Source: Sequoia sempervirens
Taxonomy: Eukaryota > Streptophyta > Pinopsida > Cupressales > Cupressaceae
DNA length: 64,000 nt
Direction: 5' to 3'
Assembly (NCBI GenBank): GCA_007258455.2
Contig: VDFB02358134.1
Location: 208,056,407 to 208,120,406, forward strand
Each line of letters begins with the position of its first letter. Position 1 is the stretch's first letter. Under the pieces are notes generated by a model, which did no database searches, was not told where the DNA came from, and worked only from the letters and a program-made list of their open reading frames with translations. Below, one piece after another: positions 34,575 to 46,606 of the stretch. The translations under genes were made by a program, and so were the position numbers.

Positions 34575-35810
34575 TCAAATGACAAAATCAAGACCATTAG
34601 TGTTTATTAGTTCAGGATGAACTACCCTTAAAGTTGGCTTGGAGGAATCTTTTGTTAGAGTGTTGATATTAAGTGAAGGCTTGTTTGATGGGTTGATTTC
34701 TATCAGAGGACAATAACCAAGACCATGAGTTTTTTCTTGTGTGTTAGTCTCTATAGGGACATGGATTCCTTGTTCTCTAGCATGACATAATTTTCCACTA
34801 TATCCCAATTGTTTCATCATCTGATAACCTCTTCCATAAATTTTATTTATTTATTTACAATTCGATGGTTGTTGATAGTCTATCACATTCAAATTTGTCG
34901 TATAATTTGCTTCTTCTTCTAAAGTGGTTGAGGTGGATGCTTTCGAAGGGTCATCTGAATTTTTTGTTGACATTACTACTTTTTCCTTTCCATTTTTAGT
35001 CTTTGTCTATGATATTGTATTCTCCCTTGAATGTAGGTTCTAAGTCTAAGGAACCCCAATCATCTTCTAATAGCTTGATGAATTCCTCAATATGTTTTTC
35101 TTTTTCTTTATGTTTCATGGATTCCACTTGCGTAGTTGGTGTTAATGTTACCAAAGGATTCTCCTTGTTTTTTCTCAATGTTCAAACAACTATTTGGGTC
35201 AAGGTCAGCTTCAAGTGTGTACACTTTGTTGTTGTAAATATACTTCATTTTATGATGAAGAGTAGAAGGCACCCCATTCATTACATGAATCCATGGTCTA
35301 CCTAAAAGGAGATTGTATAAAAGATCATAAGGCATAACATGGATCAGTGTTTCTAATGTGGCCTTTCTAATTGTAATAGGTAAATTGATCACACCAAGCA
35401 GTTGTTTTTTGACATTGTCAAATCCCTTAATAGATAAAGAGTCAAGTTGAATTTTTGATTTATCGATGCCAAGCCTATCCAAAAGTGTCACACTACACAC
35501 ATTAAGGGTTGAGCCATTGTCAACAAGGGTTCACTTTATCCCTACACTTTTATATTGAGATATTATTATGAAAGCTTTGTGTTGTTTTTGCACTGCCAAA
35601 GGAGGGAGCTCAATTTGGTGGAAAATAATGTTAGCATTTATTCCTTGTATCAAGGTAGCTATGTCATTTGGTTGTGCATTAGAAGAGATATTAACTTGTT
35701 GTAAATCACTTTGAATCATGTTATGATAGTGAGTGGAGACTTGAATAAGGTCCCATAAAGATATCTTAGTAGGAGTATTCTTAAGTTGTTCAATAAGATT
35801 ATACTCCTTT
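34575..35810 (-). pseudogene. Element C: aspartic protease and downstream spacer
   Basis: Frames 35719-35531 and 35500-35108 are one protease-like region broken by stops. LVDNGSTLNVCSVTLLDRLG carries the DNGS active site (normally DTG/DNGSA), followed by SIKGFDNVKKQLLGVINLPI and YNLLLGRPWIHVMNGVPSTL. The order matches plant gypsy proteases (LLGRPWIH...STLHQKLKF). Frame 34820-34575 (MMKQLGYSGKLCHAREQGI) recalls the G-patch-like spacer that follows protease in these elements. RT should come next but is absent. An upstream part (about 35810) matches the pre-protease region of such proteins. Confidence 0.75.
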
Positions 35811-36019
35811 CTACTTTGTGAAGGAAAGTGAGGGCACTAGGAAAGATAAGATTAGGCAATGGGAGGAATGTTGAAGGTGTTTTTCTTGGTTGTGGATTGT
35901 TCCTAGTGTTGTATGTATGAGAAATGGTATTGTAACTTGGTTGTTGTGAAACATTGTTCTTAGGTGGTTCAAGGATAAGGATGGGTTTGTTTTGAACTTG
36001 TGGTTTTTTAGAAGGTGGA
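35811..36019 (-). other. Element C: pre-protease / gag-like remnant
   Basis: Stop-rich minus-strand coding texture leading into the protease region (PSTFLPLPNLIFP-like). Too degraded for a firm gag assignment. It is cut at 36020 by element D. Confidence 0.35.
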
Positions 36020-36022
36020 TAA
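36020..36022. repeat. TAA target duplication, left side of element D
   Basis: TAA precedes CACTA at 36023 and recurs at 58424-58426. A 3-base duplication is the rule for CACTA transposons. Confidence 0.75.
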
Positions 36023-36230
36023 CACTAATATATTTGACTGCAAAATCTGATGAAATTGTCTGACAAAATATGTAAAATTCGATGTTCATCGAGTGCCTAT
36101 AAAATTTGATGTGTAATTTTTTGAAAGTTTATCCCCGACGTTCGTCAAAATTTCGATGAACCTGGGGTTCGTCAAAATGTTGGCTATCATTTTCGTTGAA
36201 TTTTTGACAAACATGAAAAATAGAAAAAAA
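36023..36230. repeat. Left terminal and subterminal region of element D
   Basis: Starts with the inverted end and continues with dispersed motifs (gatgttcatcgag, gttcgtcaaaatttcgatgaac, cgttgaatttttgac) on both strands. In CACTA elements such subterminal motifs are binding sites for the element's own DNA-binding protein. Confidence 0.65.
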
Positions 36231-38766
36231 ATCAAATTATGGCTGACATAAAGAAAAGTGAGTTCGTGCCTGATTTATTGCGATAGTGTTTTGCTCTACT
36301 TGAGACAGTTTGTGGAGAACTAAGGACGATTTTCTTGAGAAAAAATAAAAAATTCAAGAAGATATCGCCAGTTGAGGGTAGTCATTGTCTTTTTGTAGAA
36401 TTCATTGTGAAGTCAGATTTGTAGTTCCAGGTTTGAAAATCATATTTTAAAGCAACATCTCATCAGATTTCATTTTTAGAGGTTAAGGGTTTTGAGAATT
36501 TCATATCTAGATTTTGTTGTGTGGAATCACCATAAGATCACAACCAAGGAACAAATTCTTATGACTGTAATTATGTGATCCATAACTCTATTGGTCATGT
36601 GGCATAGTTGTGCTATAACAAATATAGGATATTCATATGTGACCCAAGTTTAATGTGGCTATGTTGTGATAGAAATGGAGGAACTCATATAATATAGTTA
36701 ATTCAGGTTGTATAATGTAGGTGTCAATCATCATTGGGTGCATTTAGGTTGTCTCGAGTTTAACAGGTTAGGATGTAATTATAGCATGATCGAAGAGTGA
36801 TTACCTCTTGCTGCAATAAAGAGCCTATAACTCTAGTTGATATGAAAAGTGGTTTTGTTATATCAATTATGTAGTGCATTCAAACAAAACCCATGTTTAA
36901 TGGGCTATTCTAGAGAGTGATCAAGATTTTCTAAACCTTATGAATGTTACTTGACAATATATTCGCATAATCTCAAATTCCTTTAGAGGCTTTTGAAGTA
37001 TCAATGTATCCTATATAGGGTTTAAAATGATTTCTTTTAATTAAAAAAATAAGTAAATAATGTATTTCCCTATAATTAGATAATGTGGAGATCTCCTAAA
37101 TCTGCCCCAACACACTATTATCTTTGGCACTGTATTCATTACTCCAGCTACTAGGGTTTTGCATGTGACATCTTTAATTCCTTCATGACCATGGCTTTTA
37201 AATAGATCTCAGTCTTTGCTTTAATCCTTTTCATGGTAACCCTTGAGTTCCATAATCCACCTTCAATCTCTTCTAAGAATGTTGTCTTAAGCTAGACTGA
37301 ATAGTATGCATATAAAACAAGTCCTTCATACCTGCCATTGTTCCAAACCACCACTCACTGCCTTGCTTAAAATGTTGCCTCCATAAGCACAATAGCATGT
37401 TTTAAAATCATGGTTGCCAGTGATTGACCATTAAGGTCACCACTTTCATCATGAAGATACAATGAGATTTTTTCTTCAAACTCAAGGCATTATGGAAGAT
37501 AACTTTGTGAATTGTTTGTTGTGTACGATTCAATTTTCTTGCACATTTACTACTTTTCTAACTTCCTTTAAGACTGGGTATTGCATCCTCAGCTGCAATC
37601 TCAAACAACTCACTCACTATTACTTGAAGATTCCTTTCATGAGCATCCTTCTATAAAATAAAACTATGCCCTATAGACTGCCTACTTACTACAGGGGACT
37701 CATTGTTTCATGGTATTGTAGTTCTTAAGATCCTTCAACCTTATTGACACTACTTCACAGTCCACAAGGTATTATTCACTATTCTCCCATCTTTGATGAG
37801 TCTCAAAACATTGCTCAAACATGCAATCCACTACCTCCATTATACATTAATGGCTAAGAAGAAACATTGAACCTATGATTACCACTGTTACTTCATTTGG
37901 ACAGTCATTCCCTGATTGCATTTTCCTTGTCTAACACTACCAAAACATTTGAAAAACCCTTAAGGTCAGCAAGGGGGTAAGGAAACTCACATTAAAATCT
38001 CCACTTTACTATGCAAGGTTTGAGCTTTATTATCTTGTCACTGCTCAACCTCTTTTTGACTGTTGCATCTCAAGTGATTGTCATTCTTCTTATCGTAGAT
38101 TTCATTTACAAATGTCACTAAGCTACATAGTGTGCTTGTTATTGGCTACAATCTTTAGATTGCAAGATTTTGTTATTACCTACAATGTCTCAATCTTTTT
38201 GGTATTGCAACCTCACTAATAAACTATAGTTATTGTTTATGTTTCTATGGAGGCCTAGGGTTTGTACCCTAATCATGCTCTTACTAATGCTTCTGTTGTT
38301 TTTTATTAGGGCTCTCTCAAGGTTGAGGGCCCTAGGGATAAGCTCGTCATAAGAAGTGACACATTGCATCTTTAACTAAAAGGATAAATCCATAATGACA
38401 TTAGAAATGATGATTTTGACTTATTGCTCTTTAGGAATGGGTCACTTGCTTTTACTAGCTGACTACCTCCATTGTTCTAGGAAGTTTTTGATCAAGTTCA
38501 ATATTCTGATTTTAGGAGTCTTAACGGTTGGAAATCATAGTAAAATCATAATTTAATAAGTTTTGGAATTATCATTTTAAAGTGTTTTTTGGGGTCATTA
38601 ACTTCAGACTATCTTCTCTTTTACAGGGGTGGTTGCATGCCAAATTTTTTTGGTGTAAAATATCAGAATTATTAGATTATGTTACCTGTCTATGAATAAA
38701 AATTATTGGAGTGTGAGTTTGATATTTTTTGAAGATCTAAATAGTCAAGCTTGGTAAAGAAAAATC
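36231..38766. other. Non-coding left arm of element D
   Basis: 2.5 kb with no gene recognised; short frames at 37462-37656 are not convincing. It probably contains the promoter and leader of the transposase unit. Confidence 0.4.
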
Positions 38767-39477
38767 ATGTCAAATAATATTAGTCCAGAACAAAATGAAG
38801 AGACACTTGATAGATTGTGGGCTATGTTGAAAAGAAAGGGTGATGCGAAATGTTATTGTCCTTGCAATAATTACAAGGGCTTAAAGACGAGACTACTTTT
38901 AATCACAACAGCTGAGAAACATTGTAGGCAACATGGTCACATTGAAGGGGGGTATGATTATCGTCTATTGGTAAGTTGTTCATTATATGTGCTTATATTG
39001 ATTGAATTTGTAAATGTTTATATTGTTTTAACATTTTATATATATATATAATCACTTGATCATGATCATGGTTTATTTGCGTCAATTATTATTATAAAGG
39101 TTGGGTGCCCTAGGGAAGATGATATGGATTATCACAGCCCAAAGAATGTGGTTTTGCAAGTGGACAAACATGGAGCTGTGAATATTGAAGATGAAGTTAA
39201 TGATCCTATGGAAGAAGATGATCATGCGCTAGAAAACACAGTTGAAGATGATGGTACAAATACATTGATCCATGACACTTTTAGTGGTAGAGCTGATCAT
39301 GATGATCAAGATGACTTTGATGATGTTCATGATTTACCTGCACTTGAGAAGGCTTACAAGCCCCTTTATGAAGGCTCTGAAACAACTCTTCTCTCTACTG
39401 TATTGTTGTTGTTGAACTTGAAGGTTATGAATGGTTTATTAAACATAGCAATCGCATGGATGTTAAGGTATGTCATA
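38767..39477 (+). pseudogene. CACTA transposase, N-terminal exons
   Basis: Exon 38767-38970 starts at an ATG (MSNNISPEQNEE) and holds a Cys/His cluster (CYCPCNNYKGLK, EKHCRQHGHIEGGYD) like the transposase-associated domain of plant En/Spm proteins; a gtaagt donor follows. Exon 39100-39477 continues in phase 0 after ataaag: an acidic stretch (MEEDDHALENTVEDDG), then LPALEKAYKPLYEGSETTLL and LNLKVMNGLLN, the usual lead-in to TNP2. It ends before gtatgt. Joining to the next exon at 39588 costs one base, so a frame defect may exist. Confidence 0.75.
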
Positions 39478-39587
39478 CGTCATCTTTTTTCATCTATTTT
39501 AATTGTTGTTAGTTCATCACTAGTAAATAAAGGATGAAATATGTACCATTAATATTCTTTATATGAACAAATTATTTTTTGTTGTAG

Positions 39588-40815
39588 ATTGATTGGTGAA
39601 TTTTTGTTACCACCATCAAATATTTTACCTTGCTCATACCGAGATTTATGTGCCATTATGAAAGATATCAGAATGGAGTATCAAGCAATAGATGCATGCC
39701 CCAATGATCATATTATATATCATAAACAACAGGAATTTGCAACAGAATTCCTGGAATGTCATATCAGTAGTTATCAAATAGATCAACTAACAAAAAAGGT
39801 GCCTTGCAAGGTTCTTCGTTATATTCCCATTATTCCATGTATGCAATCATTATTTAAGTGCGAAAGCTTAGCACAATTTATGGATTACCATGCATGGAAT
39901 AGAAGTGGAGATGACATTCTTCGAATGCTTGCAGATGGTTCTACATTTAGGGACATGGAGGAAAAATGGCCACACTTTAAAAAAGAACCTCGTAATCTCA
40001 AACTTTTATTGGGAGCGGACGGTGTCAATCCATTTGGAGAGCTGAGATCTATTTACTCAATGTGGCTTATTTTTGTTATCAACAATAACATTCCTCCATG
40101 GATGTCAATAAAGACGGAGCACATAATGTTGTCAATGATTGTTACAGGTATTTGTTTACATCAATTTTCTTTAACGTAGTAGCATCTCATTTGTCTCATT
40201 TGTTGCATAATGACTTATATTTTTTTTCATTCAATAGTCATGTACACTAATTTATATATATTGCAGTAAAATGGTTATAATAATTATGTAATGTTTATGT
40301 TGATTCAACTAGGTAAGTACCAAGTTAAAGATATGAATGTATATATCGAGCCTCTTATCGATGAGTTACTAAAGTTATGGAATGGTATCACTATGTATGA
40401 TGTCTCCAGACCAATAGGACAAAGACAATTTCAATTCCATGCAATGCTTGTATGGACAATTCATGATGCCCCAAGGCTAACACATTTGTGGTATGTTATA
40501 ACATTCGACTGCACTTTAACAATATTTAATTTTATGAAGTAGATATCATGCATGTTTTTAAAATAATCTATTCATTATATATAATTAAAAATTTGACATA
40601 TTTAATCCAATTATATATCATCTTGTGGTCTTTCAAACAAAGAGGAAAACTTTGCATGTCCAATTTGTGGTCCCAAGATGAAATCTCACCATTCAACAAG
40701 TTTAGGAAAGCATGTGTTTGATGAGTATAGGCACTTCTTCCATAGAAATCATAAGTATCGAACTATTGAAAGACATCTTTTCAATGGGAAAGAGGAGACT
40801 ACATCAAAACCATGA
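39588..40815 (+). pseudogene. CACTA transposase core (TNP2 / Transposase_21-like)
   Basis: Exon 39588-40147: LLPPSNILPCSYRDL, MEYQAIDACPNDHIIY, KVLRYIPIIPCMQSLFKCES, DGSTFRDMEEKWPHFKKEPR, LLLGADGVNPFGELRSIYSM, NNNIPPWMSIKTEHIML. These are hallmark TNP2 blocks (ACPNDC, KVLRYFPL.PRLQRLF, DGFNPF, Y.LPPWMC). Exon 40313-40490 continues in phase through MNVYIEPLIDELLKLWN and FHAMLVWTIHDAP. A further block at about 40615-40815 reads ENFACPICGPKMKSHH, then YRHFFHRNHKYR, like the C-P-x-C...RRFL..HxYR region. The acidic LGxADGxNPF motif is kept. Part of the normal Cys-rich stretch between ACPND and KVLRY is missing. Confidence 0.85.
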
Positions 40816-41282
40816 AGAATGACACCTTGTCTATGGAAGTTGGAAAATAATAGAATTAATTATAAAGGTTATACATCGGATCAAATTTTTATCTATCATA
40901 TATGATATGTTTTGAATTTATATTTTTATATTGTATTTTTTTACTCATGTTATGATTAACAATGATTGTCGTTGTTAATTGTTTAATATATGCTTTATGA
41001 AGGTCATCAAGGCATTAATGGCCAGCTTCCTGAGGGGTAAGTTATCGAGACAATTTATTAGGTTTGCCTCTGAACTGACTACAAGGTGTGTGTTGTTTGA
41101 TGCAATGCATATCAAAGATATATAACAAAATGTTATGGAAAGATATTGGATGGAGGCATGACAAAGAAAAGGGTGTCAAAATTTGTGTGGGCGATGGAAT
41201 GACCAATGCAATGAAAATGTCGATTCAATTAAATGGCGATGAGAGACCAAATTAATATAAGTTCCTTCCTTGGTTATTAGCA

Positions 41283-42078
41283 GGCAGCAAGAAACAGTGC
41301 TATAAAGAAAGTCATACAAAATTCAGTTTCCACGAGTTTAACAGACATAGGCAATATGTCAACGAAGGTGAATTTGGGTCAGGGATGAAAACACATGATT
41401 GACATACCTTCATTAAGGTAATTATTCTAGTATATTATATACACTTGTATAATGCATGTACTTTTCAGTGTATTGTGTTTACTACTTTTGGAAAAATAAT
41501 GAAAATATCAATTTATAATTGTTGCAGTACGTTCTACTTCTATCTCTCCCAGACAACTTTGACAACAATGTCAAGCAAGTTATATATGATCTTGGAAAAT
41601 ACATGAGGTAAGTAGCGAGATTTGTTCAATTCATTGTATACATCTTATAATTGCCATTTTTTTAACTTGTTATGTAATATAGTGTATATTTTTGTTAAAT
41701 CTCGTTAATATATTTGCGCCTTGAATCATTTGTAGATGGCTATCATCTAAAGAAATCCATAAAGAAGATATAAATTATTGGAAGAGAAAAATTCCTTGTC
41801 CAATGTGTGAAATGAAAAAGTGTCTACCTTCAACATTTTTCAATACACAAGAACACTACCTCATACACCAAGTTGAGGAGATTGAATTGTGTGGAATTGT
41901 ACACACAAGGTCAATGTGGATGGTTGATAGGCACTTGAAATTTTTGAAGGCTTTGGTTAGACAAAGAGCACATCTTGAGGGTTCTATGGTGGAGGGATAT
42001 ATGGTATACCAGACCACGGTGTACATTAGTGAATATCTTCCCAAGTTTTCAACAAAGATCCATGTAGATCGCATTTGA
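41283..42078 (+). pseudogene. DUF4218-like part of the CACTA transposase
   Basis: About 41380-41410 reads GSGMKTHD(stop)H, the LKxHDxH motif with TGA for the expected Trp/Tyr. After an intron, 41528-42078 reads YVLLLSLPDNFDNNVKQVIY, then CPMCEMKKCLPSTFF, VEEIELCGIVHTRSMWMVDR, HLKFLKALVRQRAHLEGSMV. These are the DUF4218 blocks (LCxLExIFPPSFFD, GPVxYRWMYPxERYLxxLKxYVRNKARPEGSIAEGY). The usual role is inferred only from co-occurrence with TNP2. Confidence 0.8.
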
Positions 42079-42324
42079 GATCCCAACTCCATTAACAAAT
42101 TCGAAGGGGAGTACCTGTTGGGGAAAGGTAGATTGAGGAAATTGAGAGGTAATTATAAGATGGTCATGGAGATTAATTGGAATACATTTTACATATAATT
42201 TTTATATATATATTGTACTTATTTAATTTTTAATCTTCAATATACATCAATTATAAATTAAGGTCGTATACTATGGTATTTAACTAATTATATGTTGTTT
42301 GTGAATTTCAATTTTTTTGGTACA

Positions 42325-42528
42325 GCTGGTCGAGAATGGGATGCACTAGATTTGTACATTGCCAACAATCTTGATTGGATGACGGTATGGATTGAACGAT
42401 GTCAACAATCTGGTCGCGCATTAACATGGGAAGGTGTGGCTTCATTAGTTAAAGAAGCTCATCGTAATGGAGATTCCAATGTTACACAAAGGGAAATTGA
42501 TTTAGCATATGGTTTAAGAGATAAACAG
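42325..42528 (+). pseudogene. Further CACTA exon of unknown function
   Basis: An open stretch after cag at 42326 and before a gtacgt donor: REWDALDLYIANNLDWMTVW, RALTWEGVASLVKEAH, NVTQREIDLAYGLRDKQ. Length, codon use and flanking splice sites are consistent with an exon between the DUF4218- and DUF4216-like parts. I cannot name the domain. Confidence 0.55.
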
Positions 42529-43029
42529 GTACGTATAAATATATTAATCACCCATATTATTTAATTATTTTCAAGTATATTGATGTATATATATCTTGAG
42601 ATTGTTTTCTTTGCATACATTTGGCCAAGAATAAATATACATTTGGCCAAGAATAAATATGTTTATCAACCGACGATATTGCAATAATTTTTACATGTTT
42701 GACATATTGCAAGTGAAACACCACAAGGCTATGTGGTGCAATGGTCATAAATTTTGAATCAAAATGTTGGATGACATGAAGAAAACTTGTGATTCTGGTA
42801 TAATTGCAGTCTTTTAGGTGACTAATGTTTCATCTAGAAGCAACATACATCCAGAAGTCTCAAAAAATTGATACTATGGGATTTTGGATGATATACTTGA
42901 GTGACTTTAAGTCCTTCAGATTAATTTTGTTCGTTGTCCTATGATATAGGCTATGATTGAATGAAAATGATCCTAAGAGAATTGTTATTGAACATGATAA
43001 TAGATTTACCATGTTTAATACAAGGTTGA

Positions 43030-43439
43030 TCGAGTGAGCTGGAAATGAGCCCTATGTTCTTCCAAGCCAATGTGAATAGGTATTTTACTTAGAGGTTCCA
43101 GGTAAACCAGTTTGGTCATTTGTTGTTAGACATGATCCAAGAGGAAGGTCGATAAAGTATAATGTGGTGGAAGAAGAAGATATCGAAGAACTAGAAGATG
43201 ATGTAGATGATGATCATGATCAACGGTTAGTTGATGATGTCTCTGACAAAGATTTTGAAGAGGAGGAACTAGATCATGATGATGTAGGAGTTAATGTTCA
43301 TGAAGATGATATCTGTGTGGATGATGACATTATCAAAACTGATATCGATGACGAAGATGATGATATGACTAATCGTTACAATGTCGAATCTAGATTAGAT
43401 GATACAGAGAAAGAGTTGGATGAAGAAGAAGATCAATGA
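43030..43439 (+). pseudogene. DUF4216-like C-terminal exon with acidic tail
   Basis: 43036-43150 reads NEPYVLPSQCE(stop)VFYL then GKPVWSFVVRHDPRGR, like DUF4216 (ePFILASQAxQVFYVxDP...W.VVv..kPRdl). The stop is TAG where Gln is expected. The tail to 43437 is very acidic (EEEDIEELEDDVDDDHDQ and similar), ending in TGA. Confidence 0.72.
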
Positions 43440-43725
43440 CATTGAAATGTATAAGTTATGCGATTATATTATCTATTTGATATTAATTTTTTAATAGAAT
43501 TATATTTGACTTATATGGTTACATAATTAATTCATGACATTTTTAATTTTTATGCCATTACATAATTAATTTAATGATGTACTTTTTAATGTTTGAAAGG
43601 TCAAAAAATTAAAACATTTCAATAGTGATGTTAAAAACCTTGAAATTAGTGTGTTTTATGTTTCATGTGATCATAAAAGATTAAAAATTCAGTTGTAGAG
43701 GTGGTTGTTCACTGGTTGATGTGTA
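43440..43725. other. A+T-rich spacer after the transposase unit
   Basis: No gene visible. It likely includes the transposase 3' end. Confidence 0.35.
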
Positions 43726-46606
43726 TGTTGGTTCTTTTTACAATGTAACCAAGTTTGTTTTCTAATCTACCTATGGAATTGCCAATTCCAATTGAAGGCA
43801 GCTTGAAGGTCTTGGACCAATTGACGAGGAATTTAAAAGCCTCCTACACTTCGGGCTCTGCAAGACCCAGGAGGGTGATCCCTTAATGTGTTTACAACCT
43901 CTGCACCATTATTATAAACAACATTAACAATAATAGATGATCTCACTCAATAGCTCAACACGATAAGATAATATCAACTAGAATTGGCTGTTCATAGACA
44001 ATATCAACTATCTGGAGCGTGAGATAACTAAACACAATCCATTGTATAAGATAGTCAATGATTTGGAATTTGTATCAAGCTCTAGGAAAAAACAAACAAA
44101 TACTGAATACATTAATAATCACAACTTAGATCAGTGCCATATATCCATTGCAGGAGTCAAATTCATAAGCATCTAGAGGTTTATAACATATTTAATACAT
44201 CACATATAAGATCCCTAACAATATTGTATTACAATTTCATCAATATGCATTCTAACCCAGGACTACTTATGAAATCCTTATACAACATATATCCGCCTAT
44301 AATCTGATTCAAGCATTTTGATTAATTCCTTGAATTAAAGCTAAAATAGAATCATACACACCACAACAGTGAGATGGATAAAACAACCCTTAGTTATTTC
44401 ATTCAAAGTTCAGATATGCATGTACAATGGAAAGACATGAGCTCGAATTTTTATTTCAACTCAAATGATAGTACTGTTATACAACATTAAATCTCTATGA
44501 ACTCAAAACCTGTTACATAATGACTCAAAACCTAAATTTTATTTCTCTAAAACCATCAGACTTTACAATTTGCTCTACAACTTCACCTAGACTTGAAAAA
44601 AGTTATCTAACTTGCTAACACGTACTTCTAGCCTTGAAATCCTTCTTATAGAAAATGAAGGAGCAAACAAGAACTGAGCCAGAAAGTACACCTATCACCA
44701 TTCAATTGGAGCACCTGGTGATATTCCAAAATTTGTTACAATAGCCACCACCTTGAAAAATATTCTTGTTCATCATATCAGCTGAGGAATGTTGATGCAG
44801 AAAACCACAAGAAAACTGCACCAAAAAAACCGTCAACACAAATATGGAACCGTTGCAACCACAACATCTGATCTACCACCTGTTAGTAGTTCACTCCTTT
44901 TACTCCTCCTCAGTCAAATATTTAGTTACCCAATTCTGGTACTCATCATCAGTCGACCAATCAAAATTAATTACCTCATCCACCTTGGTATTATAAGTTG
45001 TGTATTTTACTGCTACCTGATTCGCATCCCTTTTAAAAGATTCCAAAAATGAGCTAGTACTAATGATTTTGTCCATACAGCTCACCAACAAATCATAGTC
45101 GGAGTCATCACAAATTGAATTCATTTGATCATTGATGGCCTCACTTGATTGAGCCTGTTGTTGGTTCTTTTTTACTACTAACAATGTTTATCTTCTATTC
45201 TACCTATGGAATCGCCAATTCCAATAAAGGGAAACTCAAAGGACCTAGACCAATTGATGAGGACTTTAAAAGCCTCCTACACTTTGGGCTCTACAAGACC
45301 TGAGAGGGGAATCCCTTAATGTGTTTACAACCTCTGCACCATTATCATAAACAACATTAATAATAACAAATAATCCCACTTAATAACTCAACACAATAGG
45401 ATAATATCGAATAGAATTGGCTATTCTTCGACAATATCAACTATATGGAGCATGGGATGACTACAACATAATCCATAATATAAAATAGTCATTGATTTGC
45501 AATTTGTAGCAAGCTCTAGGCAAAGACAAACAAATACTGAATCAAACGAATGAGTGCAACTTAGATCAGTGCCATATATCCATTGCAAGAGTCAAATTTA
45601 TAAGCATTTAAAGGTTTATAATAGATGTAATACATGACATATAAGGTCCCTAACAATATTGCATTACAATTTCATCAGTATGTATTCTAAGCCAATACTA
45701 CTTATCAAATCCTTATACGGAACATATCTGCCTATAATCCCATTCAAGAATTTTAATTAATTCCTTGAATTAAAGCTAAAATAGAATCATACACACCACA
45801 ATAGTGAGATGAATAAAACAACCCTTAGTTATTTTATTCAAAGCTCAGATATGCACATACAGTGGAGAGACATGAGCTTTAATTTATCATTTCAATTCAA
45901 ATGCTAATATTGTTATGCAACATTAAATCTCCATGAACTCAAAAATTATTATAGAATGACTTAGAACCTAAATTGCATTTTTCTCTAAAACCATTGTACT
46001 TTACAATCTGCTCTGCAACTTCACCTAGACTCGATCAAAATTATCTAACCTGCTAACCTGTACTTCTTGCCTTGAAATCCTTCTTATAGAAAATGAAGTA
46101 GAAAAAAATCCTCGGGCCAGAAAGTACACACGTTGCCAACCAATTGGAGCACCTGATGATATTCCAAAAATCATTACAACTACAATCATCCTAGAGCATA
46201 TTCTTGTTCATCATGTCAACAGAGGACGGTTGATGCAATAACAAAAAACCACAAGAAACCCACGTCGAGAATGCCATCAACACAAAATTGGAACCATTGT
46301 AACCGTAGCATCAGATTTGCCACCTGTCAATAGTCCACTCCTTTCAATCTTCATCATTCAAATACTTAGCTACCCATTTCTGGTATTCTTCATCAGTCGG
46401 ACAGCCAAAATTAATTACCTCCTTTACCTTTGTACTATAAGGCATGCATTTAACCGCTACCTGATTTGTATCTCTTTCAAAAGATTCTAAAAATGAGCTG
46501 GTACTAGTAATCTTATCCATACAACTCACCAACAAATCATAATCTGAGTTATCACAAATTACTTTAATCTAATTATTGATGACCTTACTTGCTTGATCCT
46601 GCCATT
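43726..46606 (-). repeat. Tandem duplication of about 1.43 kb (43726-45158 and 45159-46606)
   Basis: Both copies begin tgttggttctttttt/ac and run through ctacctatggaat(t/c)gccaattcc, cccttaatgtgtttacaacc and gcaccattat(t/c)ataaac, with matching order throughout at roughly 85-90% identity. Each copy ends with the C-terminal coding stretch of the unidentified minus-strand gene (DSDYDLLVSCMDKI, SSFLES, NQVAVK, EYQ(K/N)WV(A/T)KYL). The right copy is continuous with that gene, so the left copy is the extra one. Confidence 0.8.

Noticed and set aside
43726..46606. The tandem copies as LTRs of a further retrotransposon
   Set aside because: They are adjacent, contain coding sequence of the neighbouring gene and have no primer-binding site or polypurine tract.
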